Below, piece after piece: positions 6,675 to 14,534 of a DNA stretch of 39,161 bases. This DNA comes from Chloroflexota bacterium (lineage in GTDB: Bacteria; Chloroflexota; Dehalococcoidia; Lucifugimonadales; UBA826). Below the pieces are notes generated by a model, which saw nothing but the letters and a program-made list of their open reading frames with translations, was not told the DNA's origin and did no database searches. Location: assembly GCA_002722155.1 (NCBI GenBank), contig PBKS01000011.1, forward strand, positions 43,442-82,602. Direction: 5' to 3'. The translations under genes were made by a program, and so were the position numbers. Each line of letters starts with the position of its first letter. The first letter of the stretch is position 1.

Positions 6675-7760
6675 ATGGACTCAACATACAAGTCGAAAAT
6701 GACAACCTATGTAAACGAGCAAATCCCAAAATTAAAAACTGTGACTAATGATGATCTGGAATCAATGTTTGAAAATTTTTCACCTGACCAAATAGTAGAA
6801 ACAAGTGGTCTTACAGCAGAAGAAGTCGTGGATTCATTCAGGTTGTCACTAATAACAGAATCACTTACCGAGCAATATTCCGAGACTTACAAACTGGGCG
6901 CCAAAATGTTTGACGCGCAATGGCTCAATGACTATGTGGTTGGTTTTTGGGAACCAGATGAAAATGGACATGCAGACCCATTTAAAAATATCCTCTTGGA
7001 TTTCGGATTAGATCAGAAAGTGATCGCTGATCAAATAGATGAAGCAAAACACACTACAGACTACAAAATACATCATGAGGCTGGATTCTCACCGATAGCT
7101 TTAACCACCTACGGGATGATACAGGAATGTATTACCGACTACTGGTATGAATTACAAAGAAATTTTTTCCCAAAGTCCAGCAACACAAACAAAGTAATTA
7201 GCAAAGTGAAAGGCAGAGAAGCACTCCACACCGTGCAATTTAGAGATCTAACGGCATTTCAATTAGAAGCGGATCCGTCTCTGTTACCAGAAATCATCCA
7301 TTCCACAATAAATTTTTCTATGCCTTCAAACCACATCCCAGTTGTCCAGGAAATAGAAGCCAAAACTCAAGAATGGTTACCCAAAATGGACGGGGACGTA
7401 ACCGAATTATTGAGGCGTATTATATTCCATATAAACGGGTCTCTAAATGATAAAACCCGTCTAGGGCAACTTCTTACAGAATATGCATCTGCCAGTGAAA
7501 ATAGATTTTTGGCTTTAGTACCAAACCATGTCCTTTCCAGTGCTATATCACACGTCAAAGGAGGTTATGGGTTAGTTGGCGAAATAATTCTCGAACAACT
7601 TGGTCTATCTGCTAGCGAACCAGATATGCCTAAAGATTTTAATGAATCACTACAATTCAAAATTAAGTCAATATTGAAACGGTGGGCCATTAGAAGAATG
7701 GACTTAGAGGGATTACTTCAATCAGGTAATCCAATGGTTTCACCACAACAAAATGATTGA
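6675..7760 (+). CDS. Diiron acyl-ACP-desaturase-like protein
   Basis: 361 residues, close to the usual size of soluble stearoyl-ACP/DesA-type desaturases (ferritin-like fold). The six iron ligands can all be placed: E62 (LITESL), E96 and H99 (DENGH), E151 (IQE), E182 and H185 (REALH). Their spacing (34, 55 and 31 residues) is close to that in the castor enzyme (38, 53 and 33). After the last ligand, 'FRDLTAFQLEADP' and 'NFSMP' match the family. It should use O2 and reduced ferredoxin to put a double bond into an acyl chain bound to ACP or another carrier. Identity with known DesA proteins looks low, so the reaction could differ. It overlaps the next gene by eight bases, coupling it to a methyltransferase that acts on double bonds. 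Confidence 0.75.
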   Translation: MDSTYKSKMTTYVNEQIPKLKTVTNDDLESMFENFSPDQIVETSGLTAEEVVDSFRLSLITESLTEQYSETYKLGAKMFDAQWLNDYVVGFWEPDENGHADPFKNILLDFGLDQKVIADQIDEAKHTTDYKIHHEAGFSPIALTTYGMIQECITDYWYELQRNFFPKSSNTNKVISKVKGREALHTVQFRDLTAFQLEADPSLLPEIIHSTINFSMPSNHIPVVQEIEAKTQEWLPKMDGDVTELLRRIIFHINGSLNDKTRLGQLLTEYASASENRFLALVPNHVLSSAISHVKGGYGLVGEIILEQLGLSASEPDMPKDFNESLQFKIKSILKRWAIRRMDLEGLLQSGNPMVSPQQND

Positions 7761-8946
7761 GGTGACAGAAAGTCTAGGCAAAAAACTATCCCCTTTAATT
7801 TTGTCCAGATTTAAGGGCATTGGGGTTTTGATCGAGACGCCTGACGGAGCAGTACATCGTTTGGAAAATCATGAACTAGATAATAGTCAGACTATCACAA
7901 TAAAAAAATGGAGTTTCTTCTACGATCTACTAGTTGGATACGACCTAGGGTTTGCAGAGTCCTACATAAATGAAAAATGGGAATGCACTAACCTGGCAAG
8001 TCTTTTCAAACACCTGTCAAAATCGTCACCTGACAACTCAATTTCTAGGTTAACAAAATATTTACCTAAAAAAATTAAATCAAGAATATCGCAGCAAATC
8101 AGGTCATCAAATACCCTTAAATGGGCAAAAAGAAACATAGAGGAGCACTACGACCTAAGCAACGAGTTTTTCAGCTCATTTCTAGACCCATCTATGACAT
8201 ATTCCTCGGCAATATTTAATACCAACGATGAAAACTTATCGGTAGCCCAAAACAGGAAATTAGAAACCCTACTGGGGAACAGTAAAATCAGTGAGAATGA
8301 CAAAATTTTAGATATTGGATGTGGTTGGGGAAGTCTAATGCTTAAAGCAGCCTCTGACTACAATTGTGAGGTTTCAGGGGTGACCTTATCTAAAAACCAA
8401 TATAAATATGCTTCAAAACTTTTGCAAGACCACAACCTTACTGATAAAACAGAAATCATGTTGATGGATTACAGAAAGATAGAGAGTAAGTTTGACCATA
8501 TTTTTTCTGTGGAAATGCTTGAAGCCGTTGGACACAAAGGAATAAATGACTTCTTTAAAAAATGCGCCCAGATATTAAACAAAAATGGCACTATACAGGT
8601 CCAAGTAATTACTATTCCTGACGAACATTACGATTCATACAGAAAAAACTGTGATTTCATACAAAAATATATATTCCCAGGAGGTATGCTCCCATCATTG
8701 GGAATACTTCAAAAATCTGCCCAAGAAAATGGTTTTGAAATATTAAAAATGAGGTCACTAGGAAGCGATTATGTCAAAACCTTAAGAGCATGGAGAAACA
8801 ACTTATATTCAAACCGTAAAGACTGGAAGGATATTGGTTTTGACAATTCTGACTACCGAAAATTTGAATATTACTTCAGCTATTGTGAAGGGGGATTTGA
8901 CTCAGGGCATATTGACAACTTTCAAATTTCATTTAAGCGTCCTTAA
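7753..8946 (+). CDS. Cyclopropane-fatty-acyl-phospholipid synthase family methyltransferase (canonical type)
   Basis: 397 residues, the full length of CFA synthases. An N-terminal lipid-associated domain covers about 1-120. The signature EHYDLSNEFF follows (131-140), then 'LDPSMTYSSAIF', the SAM-binding loop LDIGCGWGS (186-194), and 'VEMLEAVGH', which contains the glutamate of the bicarbonate site. The enzyme transfers a methylene or methyl from S-adenosylmethionine to the double bond of a phospholipid acyl chain at the membrane surface. ATG start inside the end of the desaturase gene. Given its partners, the product could be a cyclopropane, a methyl-branched or a methylated unsaturated chain. 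Confidence 0.9.
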   Translation: MIEVTESLGKKLSPLILSRFKGIGVLIETPDGAVHRLENHELDNSQTITIKKWSFFYDLLVGYDLGFAESYINEKWECTNLASLFKHLSKSSPDNSISRLTKYLPKKIKSRISQQIRSSNTLKWAKRNIEEHYDLSNEFFSSFLDPSMTYSSAIFNTNDENLSVAQNRKLETLLGNSKISENDKILDIGCGWGSLMLKAASDYNCEVSGVTLSKNQYKYASKLLQDHNLTDKTEIMLMDYRKIESKFDHIFSVEMLEAVGHKGINDFFKKCAQILNKNGTIQVQVITIPDEHYDSYRKNCDFIQKYIFPGGMLPSLGILQKSAQENGFEILKMRSLGSDYVKTLRAWRNNLYSNRKDWKDIGFDNSDYRKFEYYFSYCEGGFDSGHIDNFQISFKRP

Positions 8947-8948
8947 TT

Positions 8949-9983
8949 ATGTGGTATGAATCTTTAGCTTATAGCGGATTAATACCAGACTTTTTAATAA
9001 GAGCTCTTATCCGATACAAATTGAGTAAATATGAAAAATACGTAGAAAATCTTTCTGAAAATTCAATATGCAAGATTAGAGATGAATTTATTAAGATCGC
9101 CTCCCAAGGACCAATAGCAATCGAAGCACAAGCAGCGAATTCTCAACACTATGAATTTCCCACTACATTTTATTCGTCAATTCTTGGCCCCTCACTAAAG
9201 TACAGTGGGTCTCTGTGGAATTCCAGCGCAAATAATCTGGAATCAGCAGACTTAGAAACTTTGAAAATCTACACCTCACGGGCACAGATACAGAACGGAC
9301 AATCCGTGCTCGATATCGGGTGCGGATGGGGCTCATTGTCGTTGTATATTGGCAAAACGTTCAATGACTGTAAGGTGACAGCTGTAACAAACTCAACGAC
9401 ACAACAAGAATATTTAAATTCTCAAATACAAAAACACAATCTGGTCAACGTAAGTGTAAACAAAGTTAACATCAACGACTTTCAGCCAGTCGCTAAATAC
9501 GACCGTGCTATATCTATAGAAATGTTTGAGCACACAAGAAACACAAAATTACTCATGGAAAATATTAATGATTGGCTGAACCAAAAAGGAAAATTGTTTA
9601 TACAAGTTTTCTCTCATTCTACATACCCACAATTCTTTGATAACTATTCGGATTCTTGGATGTCACGCAATTTTTTTAGTGGCGGTATGATGCCATACTC
9701 CGGATTCCATCAAGAAATTTCTGGGCGTTTAAACCTAGTAGAGATGTGGGAAGAATCCGGAACTAATTACCATAAAAGTTTGGAGGCCTGGCTCAGTAAT
9801 TTGGATTATTCAAAAAATCAATTAATAGAGTCACTAGAAATACCAGATCAATCCACATCGCCCAAAACGGCAATAAACAAATTTCGTATATTTCTTCTAT
9901 TTTGTTCAGAATTATTCAACCACAATGAGGGTATGTCCTGGAAAATAATGAATTATCTCTTCACCAAACAGGAGACTCAGTAA
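8949..9983 (+). CDS. Second CFA-superfamily methyltransferase (CNMT-like branch)
   Basis: 344 residues. It shares the SAM loop LDIGCGWGS (121-129) and EMFEH with CFA synthases but lacks their long N-terminal domain. It also has the variant entry motif 'ANSQHYEFPTTFY' and 'GPSLKYSGSLW' (63-90), typical of the branch that includes plant coclaurine N-methyltransferase and bacterial relatives found beside DUF1365 genes. It is therefore not a duplicate of its neighbour but a distinct enzyme, perhaps for a second methylation of the same acyl chain. It begins two bases after the previous stop and ends two bases before the next gene. Substrate unknown. Confidence 0.85.
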   Translation: MWYESLAYSGLIPDFLIRALIRYKLSKYEKYVENLSENSICKIRDEFIKIASQGPIAIEAQAANSQHYEFPTTFYSSILGPSLKYSGSLWNSSANNLESADLETLKIYTSRAQIQNGQSVLDIGCGWGSLSLYIGKTFNDCKVTAVTNSTTQQEYLNSQIQKHNLVNVSVNKVNINDFQPVAKYDRAISIEMFEHTRNTKLLMENINDWLNQKGKLFIQVFSHSTYPQFFDNYSDSWMSRNFFSGGMMPYSGFHQEISGRLNLVEMWEESGTNYHKSLEAWLSNLDYSKNQLIESLEIPDQSTSPKTAINKFRIFLLFCSELFNHNEGMSWKIMNYLFTKQETQ

Positions 9984-9985
9984 AG

Positions 9986-11242
9986 TTGGACATCGGTATT
10001 GTTGGGGGTGGTATTTCCGGTATATCAGCCGCCTATCACCTACAAGACCAACATAAAATCACACTTTTTGAAAAGGAAGACAGATTAGGAGGGCATACTA
10101 ACAGTATCCCTGCCTCAGATGATGAAGGCCGCCAATTCAACATAGATACAGGATTCATAGTATTCAACGACAGAAATTATAAACATTTTTCAAAATTCAT
10201 AAGGAAGTTGAACATACCCACAGTTAAAACGGACATGTCCTTCTCTTATACAGATTCATCTAAATCGATTGGGTATGCTGGAACTTCCAGTGGTTTGTTT
10301 CCTAATGTGAAGTCTTTTTTAAATCCGAAACATACATGGCGTCTGTGGAATATCTATAAATATTCTAAATTATTAGCCACCAGTTCTGATAAATTTAGTG
10401 AACCTGGTATATCCATATATGATGCTTTGAAAGAATACAAATGTCCTGACGACGTGATTGATTCATACTTCACACCAATAGCATCCGCTATTTGGTCCTG
10501 TAACCAAGAATATTCCCGAAAAATACCTGCTAAAGCATACATAAATTTCTTTCAGAATCATGGTTTATTATCTATATCGGAAAGACCTACTTGGTTCACA
10601 ATAAAAAACGGTAGCAAACAATACCTAAAAAAATTTGAGGAAACTTTTAATGGAAATATTAAAAAAGGAAACGAAGTAGTTTCTGTTACTGAAAATCCCT
10701 CAAAAGTGGAGGTCCGTTGCATAAATGCACGAGCCATTTCATTTGACGCGGTAATCTTAGCCACTCATGCAGATATCTCAGCGAAAATACATACCAATTC
10801 TCCTGATTCCAAAATGGAGGTGCTGAATCAATATAAATATTCAGATAATTTTGCAGTTCTTCATAAGGATGTCACCTATATGCCTTCAAATGAAAAAGTA
10901 TGGGCTTCCTGGAACGTGAAGAGACAAAATCAAGCAAATCAAATGTCCTCTTTTGAAGTCACTTACAATATGAATCGGCTGCAAGGACTTTCATCAAAAA
11001 CAAACTTTCTTGTCACACTAAACCCAACTCAGCCTCCGGACCCTAGCATGACTTTATATTCTACGAAGTACACACATCCAATTCTTTCTTTTGACTCTTC
11101 TAACAACGAAAAACGTTTCGACATACTGAATTCAACAGGTCGGGTTTTGTTCTGTGGCTCATATCTAGGTTATGGCTTTCATGAAGATGGCTTCGTATCT
11201 GGTATGAAAGCAGCTCAAACAATCAACCAATTGCCAGGATAA
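9986..11242 (+). CDS. FAD-dependent amine-oxidase-like oxidoreductase
   Basis: 418 residues. The N terminus has the FAD-binding dinucleotide fold, IVGGGISG (5-12), an acidic residue at the end of strand 2 (FEKEDRLGGHTNS) and the C-terminal flavin segment 'GRVLFCGSYLGYGFHEDGF'. It belongs to the flavin amine oxidase/NAD(P)-binding group regularly found with DUF1365 and CFA-like genes, which works on lipids rather than amines. In bacterial furan fatty acid synthesis a flavoprotein desaturase (UfaD) acts on methylated acyl chains; a similar role is plausible here but only by context. TTG start preceded by AGGAG (9970-9974). Confidence 0.85.
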   Translation: MDIGIVGGGISGISAAYHLQDQHKITLFEKEDRLGGHTNSIPASDDEGRQFNIDTGFIVFNDRNYKHFSKFIRKLNIPTVKTDMSFSYTDSSKSIGYAGTSSGLFPNVKSFLNPKHTWRLWNIYKYSKLLATSSDKFSEPGISIYDALKEYKCPDDVIDSYFTPIASAIWSCNQEYSRKIPAKAYINFFQNHGLLSISERPTWFTIKNGSKQYLKKFEETFNGNIKKGNEVVSVTENPSKVEVRCINARAISFDAVILATHADISAKIHTNSPDSKMEVLNQYKYSDNFAVLHKDVTYMPSNEKVWASWNVKRQNQANQMSSFEVTYNMNRLQGLSSKTNFLVTLNPTQPPDPSMTLYSTKYTHPILSFDSSNNEKRFDILNSTGRVLFCGSYLGYGFHEDGFVSGMKAAQTINQLPG

Positions 11243-11246
11243 TAAA

Positions 11247-12053
11247 TTGAGATCCTATATTGTGTCCGGAATTTTAGATCATCAAAGGTACGGACCCTCT
11301 TCAGATTCATTCGCATTTAAACACACTATGTTGATGTTAAACACTAACCAAATGGAAGCTAAAAAAAAATTGTGCTCACTCATTTCTATCGAAAAAACAG
11401 GTCTGCTATCGATACATTTTAAAAATTTAATCGATGCAACAAACAAACCCATCAGAGAAAAAATTCAGAGTCTCTTTGAGATACAAGGTAATCAATCTAA
11501 ATCCCTTAATTTCTTCGTAGTCACGACCCCTTCAGTTCTTGGATACAGCTTCAATCCCGCCTCCTTTTACTTTGTAGTTAGTGATGAAGATAAGATAGAA
11601 AATTGTGCAGTAGAAGTTCATAACACTTTCAATGAATCACACTTGTATATATTGAATTCACCCGTTGCACATTCATCTAAATCGAGCAAATATACCCATG
11701 AAAAACAATTCCATGTATCACCTTTCATAGGTAGAGAAGGCGATTATGAATTCGAATTTGAGTTAACAAGAACTTATCTGAAGATCGAAATAACCCTTTT
11801 GCTCAACGGTGAGCCAATTATATGTACAAGATACCTCGGTGAATTGATACCTTTAACCAAAAAACATCTGTTTTTAAACATTAGACAATTGATATTTACT
11901 GTCCTATTAACTGAATCCAGGATACTAAAACAGGCATATAAATTGTATTTTCGAAAAAAACTCCCTTTTTTCAATAAACCAACCCCCGTAGCTATGACAA
12001 AAAATGCTCTTTCTAGGGGGTTTATATCTAGGCTGAAGATACCTTTCGTATGA
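11247..12053 (+). CDS. DUF1365 family protein
   Basis: 268 residues, usual family length. Recognisable DUF1365 blocks are 'GYSFNPASFYFV' (about 98-109), 'VEVHNTFNESHLY' (about 125-137) and 'KQFHVSPFIG' (about 154-163). The family has no proven reaction. It co-occurs strongly with the flavoprotein and CFA-like methyltransferases encoded just upstream, so it probably acts on the same acyl chain or membrane substrate. Start is TTG at 11247, four bases after the previous stop. The C-terminal 50 residues are basic and could touch the membrane. Its stop overlaps the next start by four bases (ATGA). Confidence 0.85.
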   Translation: MRSYIVSGILDHQRYGPSSDSFAFKHTMLMLNTNQMEAKKKLCSLISIEKTGLLSIHFKNLIDATNKPIREKIQSLFEIQGNQSKSLNFFVVTTPSVLGYSFNPASFYFVVSDEDKIENCAVEVHNTFNESHLYILNSPVAHSSKSSKYTHEKQFHVSPFIGREGDYEFEFELTRTYLKIEITLLLNGEPIICTRYLGELIPLTKKHLFLNIRQLIFTVLLTESRILKQAYKLYFRKKLPFFNKPTPVAMTKNALSRGFISRLKIPFV

Positions 12054-12808
12054 AAGTGAATCTGATGTTAACTACTAAATATCTTTTCATATCTCTAATG
12101 GCTATCAGCCTAAGTTCAATATTTATCAAAACTGTATCGGGGCACATACCTTTCATATCGAACGACACCCACAACAGTGCTCAAAATTCTTTAGTGGTTT
12201 ATGACATAGCCGTATCAAAGGTTATCTACCAAAAGTTAACTCATGATTCACCAGAATCTTGGATATCATTTGAAGCCAATAAAGGTGACATTCTTTATTT
12301 CAATTTAGGAATACCTCTTTTAGAAGAACTAAAAAATTTCAGACCCTCTATAGGAATTATCACCCCTTATTCTCAAACGTCCTCTGTAGATTCATTAAGA
12401 GAATTTGAAGTATTTCCGACGCTTGATATCACCGACCCCAAAACCTTCTATGAACCTTTCACAAAAACGAACTCATGGACTTTTACGGAACATAAATTCA
12501 ATATTCCAACAACGGGAAACTATTCTCTAGTTACTTACTCTCCAAAAAAACAAGAGGGGAAAGTATGGGTTTCCATTGGTAAAGAGGAACGTTTTGGCCC
12601 CAGCGACTGGATCAGTGTCCCAGCTACGATCCCAGAAATCCGTAAATTCCATTCCTCAAGCATTGAACCGGCGATAGAGGAACCTGAAAGTACCAATGGG
12701 TCATACGATTGGGTCTTGCTAACTGGAGGTATAACCATATGTTGCGTACTACTATTTTTATTAAGAAGGCTCTTCATCAGAGTGTTCAGTCTTTTAAAAA
12801 AGAGTTAA
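12050..12808 (+). CDS. Exported protein with C-terminal membrane anchor, unknown function
   Basis: 252 residues. Residues 1-30 look like a signal peptide (basic start, hydrophobic core, cleavage near SGH). Residues 31-210 form a beta-rich extracytoplasmic domain, with no cysteines and with phrases such as 'SWISFEANKGDILYFNLGIP'. Residues 218-240 form a membrane helix followed by a basic tail, so the bulk faces the outside. I do not recognise the domain. It is the last gene of the lipid operon (ATGA overlap with the DUF1365 gene). It might sense or bind modified lipids, but this is a guess. Confidence 0.6.
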   Translation: MKVNLMLTTKYLFISLMAISLSSIFIKTVSGHIPFISNDTHNSAQNSLVVYDIAVSKVIYQKLTHDSPESWISFEANKGDILYFNLGIPLLEELKNFRPSIGIITPYSQTSSVDSLREFEVFPTLDITDPKTFYEPFTKTNSWTFTEHKFNIPTTGNYSLVTYSPKKQEGKVWVSIGKEERFGPSDWISVPATIPEIRKFHSSSIEPAIEEPESTNGSYDWVLLTGGITICCVLLFLLRRLFIRVFSLLKKS

Positions 12809-12809
12809 T

Positions 12810-13214
12810 TTAGCTCAGTACCTCTTCTAAATCTCGCAATCTAAGGCCAGTCGCTCGATAAAAACCCTTCTTTAAATTTTCCTTAGCATGGGCTGAACTG
12901 AGAGTTCCAGTCGGGCCAGAAATACCGACACATGATGCATACGGCTGCACCGTTCCAGAACCCTTTTGAGGTACCTGGGAAAGTAACGCCCTATTCATGA
13001 TTCTGTACTTCACTTTAAAAACAGTTTCATCCACCGATCTCACTAGTTCTTCTCTATATTCAGGCCTAGGGACCTTATCGATTGTTTTGATTGGTAAATA
13101 TTTAGTCTTACCGCACATCAAGCAAATGATTTCTTCAGCACGAAGAACCATCATACCTCCGCAATGCGAACAGGCAGATTCAATGTCAACTGGTTTAAAA
13201 TTTTCCTCTATCAA
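12810..13214 (-). CDS. Zinc-ribbon protein, unknown function
   Basis: 134 residues. The N-terminal third contains a four-cysteine zinc ribbon, C-S-H-C (15-18) and C-L-M-C (32-35), like those in many small nucleic-acid or acyl-CoA-related proteins. The rest is basic with no known motif. The TTG start at 13214 has no clear ribosome site, so the N terminus is uncertain. It ends one base from the convergent stop of the lipid operon. It lies 151 bases downstream of the flavin monooxygenase on the same strand and might belong with it. No function can be assigned. Confidence 0.5.
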   Translation of the reverse strand: MIEENFKPVDIESACSHCGGMMVLRAEEIICLMCGKTKYLPIKTIDKVPRPEYREELVRSVDETVFKVKYRIMNRALLSQVPQKGSGTVQPYASCVGISGPTGTLSSAHAKENLKKGFYRATGLRLRDLEEVLS

Positions 13215-13365
13215 GGCTAAAACTCTACATTTGAGATATTTTAACCTTCGATCAAACTTTTACATATGTCAAAATTATTGTATTAAAATACATATTTGGG
13301 TACCTCATCCATCTCAAGGGATTAATTCCAAACTTATATTTGAAATGTTGCTTCCTGCAAAATCG
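13215..13365. promoter_or_regulatory. AT-rich intergenic region upstream of the zinc-ribbon gene
   Basis: 151 bases without a gene. On the minus strand a TTGACA box can be read at about 13264-13269. ATTATTGTATTA (13274-13285), four bases and ACATAT (13290-13295) repeat the arrangement found at 6045-6066 in the divergent promoter of the lipid operon. In such AT-rich DNA this could be chance. Confidence 0.25.
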
Positions 13366-14430
13366 TTAGATAATTAACTCTTTCACTGCAGAGAGTATTT
13401 CCCTTGGCACCCGCTCTATGTATGCATGAGCGCCTAAATCAGGGGTAGGAGGGTTGGGGATAGGCTGCAATACAACATATTCGAAATCAATATTAACCTC
13501 ATGGCACCTCCTCAGTATCCCTACTATTTGATCCACTATCTGTGGAGCATTTCCTCGTAAGCAAAAGGCATTTACATGGCTTTCATCTAAAAAACCCACA
13601 ACTTTCCCACTTTTTATCAAGTCAGGTGCGTGATGGAAATCAGGCCAAACCTGGCCATCTTTTTTAAGTTCCTCCGGGTCTCGTCCACCCCATCGGAGTC
13701 CAATATTCTCAAAAAGCATAGGAGAATACTCATAGTATCCAGCCGCCATTGATTTCCCCATTAGTAGAGATTCCTTATCTTCCTCATGAAATACCGTATG
13801 GAAAACTGCGCCAATTTTCACTGAATCTGGTTTCCTACCGGCCTTAATAGCCCCGGATCTTATTTTCTGGACTGATGTCTCAATATTTCTGAAGTCAGTT
13901 CCAACTCTTATAAAAACACCATCTGCACATGTCCCAGCCATTTCCAAAGTTTTGGGCCCTCCAGCTGCAAGCCATATCGGAACATCTTGAGGAAACGGTA
14001 ATCTCGCAGGCTGACCTACCCCTACATCAACAGGAATGCCACTAAGCAAACCTTTAATCATATGCACGCTGGATTCTAATTCCTTTATTCGGGCTGGCCT
14101 AAGCCCCGCCAATCTCACAGCCGTATCCCCTATACCCATAGCCAGAATGGTCCTATCAGGAGCTAATTCAGCCACTGTGGCAACGCTAGACGCAGTTACT
14201 GATGGGTGACGAGTGATCGGATTGGCAAGTAATGTACCAATGGTAATTTTAGAGGTGGCTTGAGCCGCGGCCGAAAGGAGCACATAGGTGTCTCGGCGAC
14301 GTAACTGGGAATCTGGTAGAAAGGCACAGTCCCAACCTAAACTTTCAGCCCTTTTAACGTCCTCGGCGAAAGCATACATAGAACTAGTGTCGTGTCTGTT
14401 TAAACCAAATTTGGGCATATGAATACCCAT
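13366..14430 (-). CDS. LLM-class (MER-like) flavin/F420-dependent oxidoreductase
   Basis: 354 residues from the ATG at 14430, selected because GAGGAG lies six bases upstream; a TTG at 14436 is less likely. The protein is a luciferase-like TIM barrel of the methylene-tetrahydromethanopterin reductase-like subgroup: 'AEDVKRAESLGWDCAFLPDS' near the start, 'IGTLLANPITRHPSVTAS', 'LAMGIGDTAVRLAG' and 'PIWLAAGGPKTLEMAGTCADG'. Members use FMNH2 or F420 to oxidise or reduce organic substrates. SAR202 genomes are known for expanded sets of such enzymes, proposed to attack recalcitrant dissolved organic matter. The substrate cannot be deduced. It is divergent from the CoA-transferase operon at 14535. 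Confidence 0.85.
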   Translation of the reverse strand: MGIHMPKFGLNRHDTSSMYAFAEDVKRAESLGWDCAFLPDSQLRRRDTYVLLSAAAQATSKITIGTLLANPITRHPSVTASSVATVAELAPDRTILAMGIGDTAVRLAGLRPARIKELESSVHMIKGLLSGIPVDVGVGQPARLPFPQDVPIWLAAGGPKTLEMAGTCADGVFIRVGTDFRNIETSVQKIRSGAIKAGRKPDSVKIGAVFHTVFHEEDKESLLMGKSMAAGYYEYSPMLFENIGLRWGGRDPEELKKDGQVWPDFHHAPDLIKSGKVVGFLDESHVNAFCLRGNAPQIVDQIVGILRRCHEVNIDFEYVVLQPIPNPPTPDLGAHAYIERVPREILSAVKELII

Positions 14431-14534
14431 TATCAACTCCTCGGAATTAAATCCCGACTCGGATTATAATGTCATCCGGATAAATTTACTTTAAATTTAC
14501 TATTGGCTGCATCAATTACAATACCAAACATTAG
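14431..14534. promoter_or_regulatory. Divergent promoter region, monooxygenase and CoA-transferase operon
   Basis: 104 bases. AAATTTACT occurs twice, at 14482-14490 and 14493-14501. The copies are 11 bases apart, one helical turn, an arrangement suited to cooperative regulator binding. GAGGAG before the minus-strand ATG is the only clear ribosome site; the plus-strand gene lacks a strong one. Confidence 0.35.
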
